Positions 1 to 5,294 of a stretch of 5,294 nt of DNA are shown here, one piece after another. Position numbers and translations under genes: made by a program. Position 1 is the first letter of the stretch, and every line of letters begins with the position of its first letter. The notes under the pieces are model-generated. The model saw only the letters and a list, made by a program, of their open reading frames with translations. It ran no database searches and was not told where the DNA came from. This DNA comes from Clostridiales bacterium (GTDB taxonomy: Bacteria > Bacillota > Clostridia > Oscillospirales > Oscillospiraceae): positions 1 to 5,294 of the forward strand of contig JAHZEE010000123.1 of the NCBI GenBank assembly GCA_019421975.1. The letters are read 5' to 3'.

Positions 1-165
1 CTGAATGCGAAGGGGTACAGCTTCATCTCCGCCCAGGTGGAGATGGTGCCCCAGAACTACTCCAAATTGGAAGCGGAGGAAGATATCAAGAATATGCAGA
101 AGCTGCTGGAGATGCTGGAAGACGACGACGATGTCCAGAATGTCTGGCACAGCTGGGAATCCTGA
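1..165 (+). CDS. yebC: YebC/PmpR family protein, C-terminal fragment
   Basis: This is the last 54 codons plus TGA stop of a gene that begins before the window. The readable part starts LNAKGYSFISAQVEMVPQN and ends DDVQNVWHSWES. The pattern G-Y-x-F-x-S-A-x-V-x-M-x-P, then an acidic helix, then 'LEDDDDVQNVWH' matches the conserved C-terminal domain of YebC/PmpR proteins (E. coli YebC has a comparable LEDLDDVQNVYHNF ending). Full-length members are about 240-250 residues, so roughly four fifths are missing here. The family is usually annotated as a DNA-binding regulator; more recent work links some members to ribosome function on proline-rich stretches. It converges on the minus-strand operon and shares the hairpin terminator that follows, so it is probably unrelated in function to that operon. 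Identification is confident; the exact role is not. Confidence 0.93.
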   Translation: MNAKGYSFISAQVEMVPQNYSKLEAEEDIKNMQKLLEMLEDDDDVQNVWHSWES

Positions 166-170
166 ATCGG

Positions 171-222
171 AATAAAACAGGCTCCGGCCATGCCTTTGAG
201 CATGGCCGGAGCCTGTTTTATT
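171..222. terminator. Bidirectional intrinsic terminator hairpin
   Basis: A perfect 22-bp inverted repeat has arms at 171-192 and 201-222 around an 8-base loop, CCTTTGAG. The outer part of the stem is AATAAAACAGG paired with CCTGTTTTATT, and the inner part is GC-rich (CTCCGGCCATG/CATGGCCGGAG). Read on either strand it is a GC-rich stem followed by a T-rich stretch. It begins 5 bases after the yebC stop and ends 22 bases after the stop of the last minus-strand gene, which is the expected place for a shared terminator between convergent genes. Confidence 0.93.
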
Positions 223-244
223 TGGGTCCGTATGAAAGAAGCGG

Positions 245-772
245 TCAAAACTGATAGGGGTCGGCGAATTCATGGTAGATGTGCATTCGGCCCAGCATCC
301 AATAGCGCACCATCCAGACAGGGCGGAAAAACAGCGTCTCCTGGACGGACTGCACATCGAACTCCCGATAGGACCTGGTCTGCTTGGGCAGGACCTTCAA
401 GACCAGATTGCGCCGGATCTTTTCCCGCAGGAGCGCCACCTCGTTCGGGTCCGGGGGATGGATGGCCGCCGCGTCATCCGCGCAGTCCTGCAATTCCAGC
501 CCCTCCAGAGAGGGAAAGGTCCGGATGGCGCTTGCAGTCTGGAACCCGGCGCTGGAGTAAAGGGTCTCCGCCTTGGGCGCCTTCCAGAGCTTGTGCGGCA
601 GGTCATGGATCACATAGGTCTCCAGAAGATATGGGAAGTATACAAGCGCAGTGTCGACGACCCCGCTTTTTTTGGAGAACCGCGCCAGGATGGTAGCGCG
701 GATCATCTTTTGAACCTCTTTTCGGATATAGGCCTCATCCTTGGTCTGGATGGTTTTGAGTGGTGCGCTCAT
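245..772 (-). CDS. Hypothetical protein, 175 aa, last gene of the operon
   Basis: I do not recognise this protein. The ATG at 772 is chosen because a strong AAGGAGG site (780-786) sits 7 bases upstream. The frame stays open further upstream to 1039, but that part overlaps the whole preceding gene and has no suitable site. The product begins MSAPLKTIQTKDEAYIRKEV. It has a basic, probably helical N-terminus (about 8-35), a hydrophobic aromatic stretch VYFPYLLETYVI (44-55), an acidic and proline-rich middle (DDAAAIHPPDPNE, 99-111), a basic helix (112-130), and an aromatic C-terminus rich in W, Y, F and H (147-175). No signal peptide or clear transmembrane helix is evident, so it is probably cytosolic or membrane-associated. 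Two short segments look alike (LxxxPxxxxxY at 43-53 and 147-157). Cys97 is the only cysteine. Its position behind the symporter and the 97-aa gene suggests a role in the same pathway, which is inference only. Confidence 0.85.
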   Translation of the reverse strand: MSAPLKTIQTKDEAYIRKEVQKMIRATILARFSKKSGVVDTALVYFPYLLETYVIHDLPHKLWKAPKAETLYSSAGFQTASAIRTFPSLEGLELQDCADDAAAIHPPDPNEVALLREKIRRNLVLKVLPKQTRSYREFDVQSVQETLFFRPVWMVRYWMLGRMHIYHEFADPYQF

Positions 773-779
773 ATCATAT

Positions 780-786
780 CCTCCTT
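780..786 (-). promoter_or_regulatory. Ribosome binding site of the 175-aa gene
   Basis: The minus strand reads AAGGAGG, 7 bases before the ATG at 772. It settles the start of this gene against the longer open frame that reaches 1039. The same motif and spacing occur before the 97-aa gene. Confidence 0.9.
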
Positions 787-813
787 CGAGTGAGAGTTGC
801 AGGGCGGATGCCG

Positions 814-1107
814 TCAATACCAGATGTTGTGGAGCCAGTAGCTGCACACGGCGCCGTCTTTGAAGTTTCCCTCGCGCATACAATCTGCGCCCAGGACAAT
901 GTCGTCCGGGGCATATCCCGCGGGAAGCTCGCCGCGGATGACCGCGCGGGCGGACATGGAGCCGCTCCAGCCGATTGAAATGAAGATCACATCCTCCAGC
1001 TGTGCGCCGATTTCGCGCCGCTTCTCCGCGGAGATCCACGCGCTCACCGGGCGCGTGTCCTGGCCGGAATAGGGCCGGATGGTGCCCTGTACTTTCTTCT
1101 TTGCCAT
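814..1107 (-). CDS. Hypothetical protein, 97 aa, coupled to the symporter gene
   Basis: I do not recognise this protein. The start at 1107 (MAKKKVQGTIRPYSGQ) is supported by AAGGAGG at 1115-1121, 7 bases upstream and inside the 3' end of the symporter gene. The start codon follows the symporter's TGA after one base, so translation is probably coupled. The frame is open 14 codons further upstream (to 1149), but no comparable site supports that start. The N-terminus is basic (KKK at 3-5). After it come a short helix (about 26-37), a hydrophobic strand DVIFISIGWSGS (39-50), a Gly/Pro-rich middle, two cysteines (76 and 88), and an aromatic end YWLHNIWY (90-97). There is no signal peptide or transmembrane helix. 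The dense aromatic C-terminus and the G-W-S-G-S turn look like a folded domain under constraint, not random coding. A small enzyme subunit or accessory protein is possible; the sequence does not decide. Confidence 0.87.
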   Translation of the reverse strand: MAKKKVQGTIRPYSGQDTRPVSAWISAEKRREIGAQLEDVIFISIGWSGSMSARAVIRGELPAGYAPDDIVLGADCMREGNFKDGAVCSYWLHNIWY

Positions 1108-1108
1108 T

Positions 1109-2758
1109 TCACTGCCTCCTTGCTGGACTGGCCTGCTCGGCCTCCACAATGTCGCGGATCTCCTCCGGCGTCAGGTCGATATAGCCGCGCTTGCCCTGCT
1201 TGACTGCCGCCCAGTAGAGCTCCTCCAGCTTTTTGGCCGGCTGCAGGAAGTAGACCAGGCCGTAGTATTCATAGTCCTGCTTCTCCGGCTTTCTCCAGAC
1301 GATCTGTCCGACAATCAACCCGCCGATGGCCCAGACCAGGCCCGCCAGGGAGTTGAACCAGCTGGCGCCGGAGGTGCCGTACAGGCCGAAGCAGAAGGGC
1401 TTTTGGAACACATCGGGGATGAAGAGCGCCAGCATAACGCCGACGATACAGGCCAGAATGCTGAGCGTGGCGGCCTTGGAGTTGATTTTTTTGGTGCAGA
1501 TTCCGCCGAGCACTGCCAGAACCAGACCGGGCATGACCGCGGAGGTGATGCTGAACAGCGCCGTCATCAGGGCGTCAAACTGCATGAAGTAGCCGGCAAA
1601 AATCAGCGGCATGATGATGGCGATTACCACCGAGGCAATGCGCGAGACAAGCAGGTAGTGGCGGTCTTTCTGGTGCGGGCGTATCTGCATGTAGATGTCG
1701 TTGACAAAGATGGTGACGGAGGAGCTGATATAGCCGGCGCCGGTCGACATCATAGCTGCCATGACAAAGGCGATCACAAGGCCCAGGACGCCTGGCCGAG
1801 CGACCTGTGAGACCAGAATTAAAAAGGCCGTGCTGCTGTCGGCGGGCGCCTCCACAAGCCCCTGCTCCACAAGGGAGCGCAGAATAATGCCGGGTGTACC
1901 GGTGAAGATCACGCCGAGCGGCATCAAAACCCCCATAAATACCAGTGTGACCAGGCGGGACTGGTTCAGCGTCCGGGCGGAGAGGATTTTCTGCAGATTG
2001 CCCTGGTGGGCAAAATACCATGCGGCCGTAATGGCAAATCCGCCGCCGAAGAACAGGCCCAGCTGGGGGTAGTTGGGATCGAACATGGGGGTAAAGACAC
2101 TGCGGAAATTGGTGGGCAGGAACGAGATCATGTTGTTGAAGCCGCCGGCCATGTTGATGCCGGCCCCGACCAGCAGCGAGCCGCCCACAAACACCAGAAC
2201 GGCCTGCAGTGTGTCGGTGATCATGACCGACATGATGCCGCCGGAGGCTGTGTAGATGGCCGCGATGATGGAGATGACAACCATGCAGACATAGATATCC
2301 CAGCCGAACATGGCGTTCAGCAGGACGCTGATGGCATAGGAGTTAAAGCTCATCAGCGCCAGCATAAAGATGAGGGTGGCCACCGAGCCTGCAATCCGGG
2401 CGCTCCGGCCAAATCGCCGCTCCAGATATTCCGGTACGGAATAGATGCCGGAGAGGAAGAAGATCGGCAGTCCGATTGCGAGGAACAAAATGGCCCAGCC
2501 CAGATCGTCGACATACATCTGGTAGGCGACAAAGCCGGCGTCGTATCCAGTCTGAGAGTAGTTGACGATGTCCTGGGCGCTGATCAGCACCATCATAAAG
2601 GACAGGGAACAGACCCACCAGGGGAGCTTTTTGTTTGCCATGAAGAATTCGCCGGAGTTTTTAACCCGCAGGCCAAAGAACAGACCGATGCCGATGATCA
2701 CCGCGACATAGAGCACGATGATGGTCCAGTCCAAGCCTGAAAGTGTCAGGATTCCCAT
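1109..2758 (-). CDS. Sodium:solute symporter (SSS family, SGLT-like)
   Basis: This is a complete 549-residue inner-membrane transporter with about 13 hydrophobic helices, the usual length and layout for the SSS family. Family landmarks are visible: an N-terminal helix (about 10-30) followed by the 'NSGEFFMANKKLPWW' segment, the loop SVPEYLERRFG (107-117), and the segment YTASGGIMSVMITDTLQ (169-185), which matches the classical SSS signature region. In the predicted eighth helix, AGYISSSVTIFVNDIY (341-356) aligns from memory with the vSGLT stretch that supplies the Na2-site serines; S346 and S347 are the likely equivalents. These points support Na+-coupled uptake. The substrate is not determinable; family members carry sugars, carboxylates, amino acids and others. 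The last 60 or so residues form a polar cytosolic tail. The start ATG has AAAGGGG 8 bases upstream, just after the stop of the 80-aa membrane protein gene (15-base gap). The stop is one base from the next start. Confidence 0.95.
   Translation of the reverse strand: MGILTLSGLDWTIIVLYVAVIIGIGLFFGLRVKNSGEFFMANKKLPWWVCSLSFMMVLISAQDIVNYSQTGYDAGFVAYQMYVDDLGWAILFLAIGLPIFFLSGIYSVPEYLERRFGRSARIAGSVATLIFMLALMSFNSYAISVLLNAMFGWDIYVCMVVISIIAAIYTASGGIMSVMITDTLQAVLVFVGGSLLVGAGINMAGGFNNMISFLPTNFRSVFTPMFDPNYPQLGLFFGGGFAITAAWYFAHQGNLQKILSARTLNQSRLVTLVFMGVLMPLGVIFTGTPGIILRSLVEQGLVEAPADSSTAFLILVSQVARPGVLGLVIAFVMAAMMSTGAGYISSSVTIFVNDIYMQIRPHQKDRHYLLVSRIASVVIAIIMPLIFAGYFMQFDALMTALFSITSAVMPGLVLAVLGGICTKKINSKAATLSILACIVGVMLALFIPDVFQKPFCFGLYGTSGASWFNSLAGLVWAIGGLIVGQIVWRKPEKQDYEYYGLVYFLQPAKKLEELYWAAVKQGKRGYIDLTPEEIRDIVEAEQASPARRQ
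1115..1121 (-). promoter_or_regulatory. Ribosome binding site of the 97-aa gene, inside the symporter gene
   Basis: The minus strand reads AAGGAGG, 7 bases before the ATG at 1107 and within the final codons of the symporter gene. This placement allows a terminating ribosome to restart on the next gene, and it decides the start at 1107. Confidence 0.9.
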
Positions 2759-2773
2759 TCTTCACACCCCTTT

Positions 2774-3016
2774 CTATAGAATGCTCTCGTAAAGCGGGAA
2801 AAGCCTGGGAAATTCAAAGTGCCAGAACGCCTCGCCGCCGGCAAAGAGCACAAATACAAACAAAACGAGGCCTAAAATGACCTTCCCGCCGGTCCCTGGC
2901 CGTGTAAAGGTGCCTGCCCTGTACATCAGATAGATGCCGATGAGTGCAAGGGGAATATGCATGAGATATTCAATCCAGTAGGGGCCCAGCTGCTCATAAA
3001 TCGGTACCATGTGCAT
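2774..3016 (-). CDS. Small two-helix membrane protein, 80 aa, possible symporter partner
   Basis: The product begins MHMVPIYEQLGPYWIEYL and has two hydrophobic stretches, about residues 14-33 (WIEYLMHIPLALIGIYLMY) and 46-61 (VILGLVLFVFVLFAGG). A short basic, Gly-rich loop lies between them (RAGTFTRPGTGGK), and the end is aromatic (FWHFEFPRLFPLYESIL). The positive loop suggests both termini face outward, which is inference from the positive-inside rule. I do not recognise a named family. Small two-helix proteins encoded just upstream of SSS transporters are known (for example DUF485/YjcH beside ActP, and DUF4212 proteins), and the 15-base gap to the symporter makes a similar partnership likely, although the DUF485 sequence pattern is not apparent. 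AAAAGGAG at 3021-3028 supports ATG at 3016 (4-base spacing) or the in-frame ATG at 3010 (10-base spacing). I keep 3016, with the start uncertain by two codons. Confidence 0.88.
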   Translation of the reverse strand: MHMVPIYEQLGPYWIEYLMHIPLALIGIYLMYRAGTFTRPGTGGKVILGLVLFVFVLFAGGEAFWHFEFPRLFPLYESIL

Positions 3017-3042
3017 TTCTCTCCTTTTCTGATAAGCGCCTG

Positions 3043-3087
3043 GGCGGAGGATACCGGCCTGGCTGCCCCGGCACGGCGTCCTCCGCC
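3043..3087 (-). other. Imperfect inverted repeat in the SDR-to-membrane-protein gap
   Basis: This lies in the 84-base gap between the SDR stop and the 80-aa gene. GGCGGAGGA (3043-3051) pairs with TCCTCCGCC (3079-3087), and an inner CCGG/CCGG pair lies at 3054-3057 and 3068-3071. No T-run follows on the minus strand, so it does not look like an intrinsic terminator. It could be a transcript-stabilising or processing hairpin that sets different levels for the enzyme and transporter halves of the operon, or simply a product of GC-rich sequence. Confidence 0.4.
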
Positions 3088-3100
3088 GTCCGCGCCGTAT

Positions 3101-3877
3101 TTATGCGCCGTTGTACAGGAATCCGCCGTCCACCGGGATGGTGACGCCTGTGACATAGTCGGCCGCCTGAGAGGCCAGATACACCGCGCAGGCGCCGATC
3201 TCCTCCACATCGCCCCAGTCGCCGGCCGGAATTTTGCTGCGGATTTTCTCAAACAGCGCCGGATTGTCCTGGACGGGCTGCGTCAGCTCGGTGCGGAACC
3301 AGCCGGGGGCAATGGCATTGACCTGCACATGATAGGGGGCAAACTCCAGTGCGGCAGCCTTGGTGAACTGCATCACAGCGCCCTTGCTGGCGGTATAGGC
3401 CGGGGCGTCCGTCAGGCCGAGAAAGGAGGCCATGGAGGCGACATTGATGATTTTGCCATGCCGCTGCGCGAGCATCTCGTTGCCGAAGATGCGGGTGGCC
3501 AGGAACACAGAGTCGAGGTTGACCGCCATCACGCTGCGCCAGTTGGCCAGGGTGTAGTCCTTGATAAAGCCCCGGTGCTCAATGCCCTGGGAATTGACCA
3601 GAATATCGACCTGGCCCAATTCGGCGCGGACCCGATCCAGGAGCGCGTTCAGAAACGACTCCTGCGCGCTGTCGCCGGCCATCACCAGACTGCGCCGGCC
3701 GAGCGCGGCGATCTCCTGCGCCACTGCCTCGCAGTTGGCCGCATTTCGGCTGGTGGGGACGACATCGGCGCCGTGGTCTGCCAGCGTCACTGCGATGCCG
3801 CGGCCAATGCCGCGGGTGCCGCCGATGACCACGGCCACCTTGCCGCTCAAATCAAAGCTTTTTTTCTTGAATGCCAT
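3101..3877 (-). CDS. Short-chain dehydrogenase/reductase (SDR family)
   Basis: This is a complete 258-residue classical SDR oxidoreductase, the normal length for the family, expected in the cytosol with NAD(P)(H). A Rossmann nucleotide-binding motif GGTRGIGRG lies at 19-27. TSR at 42-44 ends the second strand where NADP-preferring members often carry a basic residue, so NADP(H) is a cautious inference. NSQG (95-98) replaces the usual NNAG. The catalytic set is N120, S148, Y161 and K165 (YTASK), followed by IAPGWFRTEL (189-198) and the C-terminal VTGVTIPVDGGF. The substrate is not readable; a hydroxy acid, polyol or ketone fits, and resemblance to FabG-type enzymes is only generic. ATG at 3877 is chosen with GGAG 9 bases upstream. 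An in-frame TTG at 3892, directly after the dehydrogenase stop, is less likely. The gap to the upstream aldehyde dehydrogenase gene is 15 bases, so the two enzymes are probably co-translated steps of one pathway. Confidence 0.95.
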   Translation of the reverse strand: MAFKKKSFDLSGKVAVVIGGTRGIGRGIAVTLADHGADVVPTSRNAANCEAVAQEIAALGRRSLVMAGDSAQESFLNALLDRVRAELGQVDILVNSQGIEHRGFIKDYTLANWRSVMAVNLDSVFLATRIFGNEMLAQRHGKIINVASMASFLGLTDAPAYTASKGAVMQFTKAAALEFAPYHVQVNAIAPGWFRTELTQPVQDNPALFEKIRSKIPAGDWGDVEEIGACAVYLASQAADYVTGVTIPVDGGFLYNGA

Positions 3878-3886
3878 TGTCACCGA

Positions 3887-3890
3887 CTCC
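3887..3890 (-). promoter_or_regulatory. Ribosome binding site of the SDR gene
   Basis: The minus strand reads GGAG, 9 bases before the ATG at 3877. It is weaker than the other sites in the operon. It falls inside the codons that a TTG start at 3892 would use, which favours the ATG. Confidence 0.65.
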
Positions 3891-3892
3891 AA

Positions 3893-5294
3893 TCAGTACA
3901 GATTTGTCTGATAATCCAGATAGACCGTCCGCATCTTCAGAAATTCCTCGATGCCGTGCTTGCCGTCGTCGCCGCCGATGCCGGAATGCTTCCAGCCGGC
4001 GTGGTAGCCCTGATAGGCCTCGCCCTGCTGCCGGTTGACATACAGCTCGCCGAACTCGATGTTGTTGGCAAACAGCATCACGGTGTTGTAGTCGTTGGTG
4101 TAGAGGCTGGAGGTCAGGCCGTATTCGCAGTCGTTGGCCAGCGCCAGCGCCTCCTCCACGGTCTTGAAGGTCAAGACGGGGAGCACGGGGCCAAAGGTCT
4201 CTTTCTGCACAACCTCGGCATCCTGCCGCACATTGGTCAGAATGGTCGGGGGATAGAAGGCGCCCGGCCCCTCCACCGGTTTGCCGCCCAGAATCACCTT
4301 GGCGCCTGCGGCGACGGCCCGGTCCACAATTCCCTGAATCCGCTCCGTAGCCGCCCGGTTGATGAGCGCGCCCATGGTGAGGCCCGGATCCTTGACGCCG
4401 TCGCCGAAGGTGGCCTTGGCCATCCGCACCCGGACCATCTCCGTGAACTGCTCGGCGATCTCCTCCTGCACATACAGCCGCTCTGCGCAGTTGCAGACCT
4501 GGCCGGCGTTGTTCAGGCGGGCGCCCACCACGCAGTCGGCGGCCAGCTCCAGATCCGCGTCCTTCATGACGATGCTCGGCGCCTTACCGCCCAGCTCCAG
4601 GGAGACCTTGCAGAGATTGTTGGCCGACTGGCGGACAATTTCCTCTCCCGTCTCCACGCTGCCGGTGACGGTGATCATGCTGACCTTCGGATTGGAGGCA
4701 ATGGCCCCGCCGACGACAGAGCCGTGGCCTGCGATCAGATTGACCACGCCGTCGGGGAAACCGGCCTCCTTTACCAGCGCGGCCATTGCCAGCGTGGAGG
4801 CGGGCGTATCGCTGCTGGGCTTGCAGACGACGGTACAGCCGACCAACAGGGCGGGGACAATTTTGCGCAGCAGGACATAGATCGGGAAATTCCAGGGCAT
4901 GATACAGGCCACAACGCCGATCGGCTCTTTCATAATCAGGATGTTTTCCTTGCTGTTGTTATCGCCGGGGAGAATCTCGCCCTCCAGCTTGCGGTCCCAG
5001 CCGGCCTGATACTCCAGCAGGCCGACTGCGCCTGTGATCTCGCCCTTGCTCTGCTCCAGGGTTTTGCCCTGCTCTGTGGAGAGAATCAGCGCCAGTTCGT
5101 CCACATGGTCCAAAAGGATCTGGCCGAATCTGCGCAGGATGTCGCCGCGCTGCATGATGGGGCGCTTGCTCCAGGCCTTTTGCGCGTCATATGCGGCGTT
5201 GATGGCGGCGTTGACCTCGGAGGCGCCGCAGTTTGCGACCTCGTAGACCTGCTCGCCGGTGGCCGGATTTGTCACAGTCGAATACCCGCCCTTG
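3893..5294 (-). CDS. aldA: AldA-type aldehyde dehydrogenase (lactaldehyde/glycolaldehyde-like), N-terminus cut by window edge
   Basis: The frame is open to the right edge. 466 residues are readable, starting KGGYSTVTNPATGEQVYE; about 20 residues are missing compared with the 479-residue E. coli AldA, so the start lies beyond 5294. The GTG at 5275 is internal, because the NPATG motif normally follows about 25 residues of N-terminus. ALDH landmarks in fragment numbering are MPWNF (N135), CKPSS (K158), VTGSVETG (about 209-216), LELGGKAP with general base E234, GQVCNCAER with nucleophile C267, and KETFGPVLPV (364-373). The CNCAER segment, the FGELYVNR segment and the HAGWKHSGIGGDDGKHG ending closely resemble E. 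coli AldA from memory. The AldA residues I associate with hydroxy-aldehyde binding (an Arg after PWNF, the Asn after the catalytic Cys, and the His of HAGW) are all present. NAD-dependent oxidation of a short hydroxy-aldehyde to its acid is the likely reaction; the true substrate may differ, so the symbol is provisional. It is the first visible gene of the operon. Confidence 0.93.
   Translation of the reverse strand, partial: KGGYSTVTNPATGEQVYEVANCGASEVNAAINAAYDAQKAWSKRPIMQRGDILRRFGQILLDHVDELALILSTEQGKTLEQSKGEITGAVGLLEYQAGWDRKLEGEILPGDNNSKENILIMKEPIGVVACIMPWNFPIYVLLRKIVPALLVGCTVVCKPSSDTPASTLAMAALVKEAGFPDGVVNLIAGHGSVVGGAIASNPKVSMITVTGSVETGEEIVRQSANNLCKVSLELGGKAPSIVMKDADLELAADCVVGARLNNAGQVCNCAERLYVQEEIAEQFTEMVRVRMAKATFGDGVKDPGLTMGALINRAATERIQGIVDRAVAAGAKVILGGKPVEGPGAFYPPTILTNVRQDAEVVQKETFGPVLPVLTFKTVEEALALANDCEYGLTSSLYTNDYNTVMLFANNIEFGELYVNRQQGEAYQGYHAGWKHSGIGGDDGKHGIEEFLKMRTVYLDYQTNLY

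Noticed and set aside
272..793. 173-codon plus-strand open frame opposite the 175-aa gene
   Set aside because: The minus-strand reading has a strong ribosome binding site, operon context and a fitting terminator. The plus reading has no comparable start signal and would lie isolated between yebC's terminator and opposing genes.
773..1039. N-terminal extension of the 175-aa protein to position 1039
   Set aside because: The extension overlaps almost the whole 97-aa gene, its translation is Arg/Gly-rich out-of-frame sequence, and the AAGGAGG at 780-786 marks the start at 772.
1079..1810. 243-codon plus-strand open frame opposite the symporter gene
   Set aside because: It lies wholly antisense to a confidently identified transporter. 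Its translation is low in complexity (many D, G, H, Q, A) with no family pattern, typical of a GC-rich antisense shadow.
2006..2740. 244-codon plus-strand open frame opposite the symporter gene
   Set aside because: Same reasoning: the His/Asp/Gly-rich translation mirrors hydrophobic codons of the transporter, and no domain is visible.
3878..3892. TTG start for the SDR gene at 3892
   Set aside because: It directly abuts the upstream stop and would place the GGAG site inside the coding sequence. The ATG at 3877 is 9 bases from GGAG and gives a normal SDR N-terminus.
5273..5275. GTG as the true start of the aldehyde dehydrogenase
   Set aside because: The same frame continues upstream to the window edge (KGGYST), and AldA-type proteins carry about 25 residues before the NPATG motif, so the gene is truncated by the window.
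1..5294. Mobile element, CRISPR array, tRNA/rRNA or riboswitch
   Set aside because: No transposase or integrase motif, no regularly spaced direct repeats, and no cloverleaf or rRNA-like sequence was seen. Intergenic spaces are too short for a riboswitch apart from the terminator and the 84-base gap.

Overview
The window looks like part of a GC-rich chromosome from an anaerobic Clostridia-type Firmicute, most plausibly an Oscillospiraceae-like gut bacterium. This is an inference from base composition, from the strong AAGGAGG-type ribosome binding sites, and from the acidic 'EDIKNMQKLLEMLEDDDDVQNV' style of the YebC tail. There is no rRNA or other firm marker, so the taxon is a guess.

Layout: the left edge (1-165, + strand) holds the last 54 codons of a yebC/pmpR-family gene. 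It runs into a 22-bp perfect-stem hairpin (171-222) that appears to end transcription from both directions. Everything else is one compact minus-strand gene cluster, read from the right edge to the left. The order is an AldA-type aldehyde dehydrogenase (cut at the right edge), an SDR oxidoreductase, an 80-residue two-helix membrane protein, a 549-residue sodium:solute symporter (SSS/SGLT-like), and two small soluble-looking proteins of 97 and 175 residues that I do not recognise. Gaps are 15, 84, 15, 1 and 41 bases. No internal terminator or promoter is evident, so the six genes are probably one operon whose promoter lies beyond position 5294.

How the genes may work together: the symporter, perhaps with the small membrane protein as a partner, would bring in a small organic substrate. 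The SDR could oxidise a hydroxyl or reduce a carbonyl, and the AldA-like enzyme would oxidise a short hydroxy-aldehyde (lactaldehyde- or glycolaldehyde-like) to the acid. This is a catabolic module whose substrate cannot be read from the sequence. The most interesting part is the tail. Two uncharacterised small proteins have near-identical ribosome binding sites, and one is separated from the symporter by a single base. They suggest an undescribed transport- or pathway-linked pair. The window contains no mobile element, CRISPR array, tRNA or rRNA that I can see.
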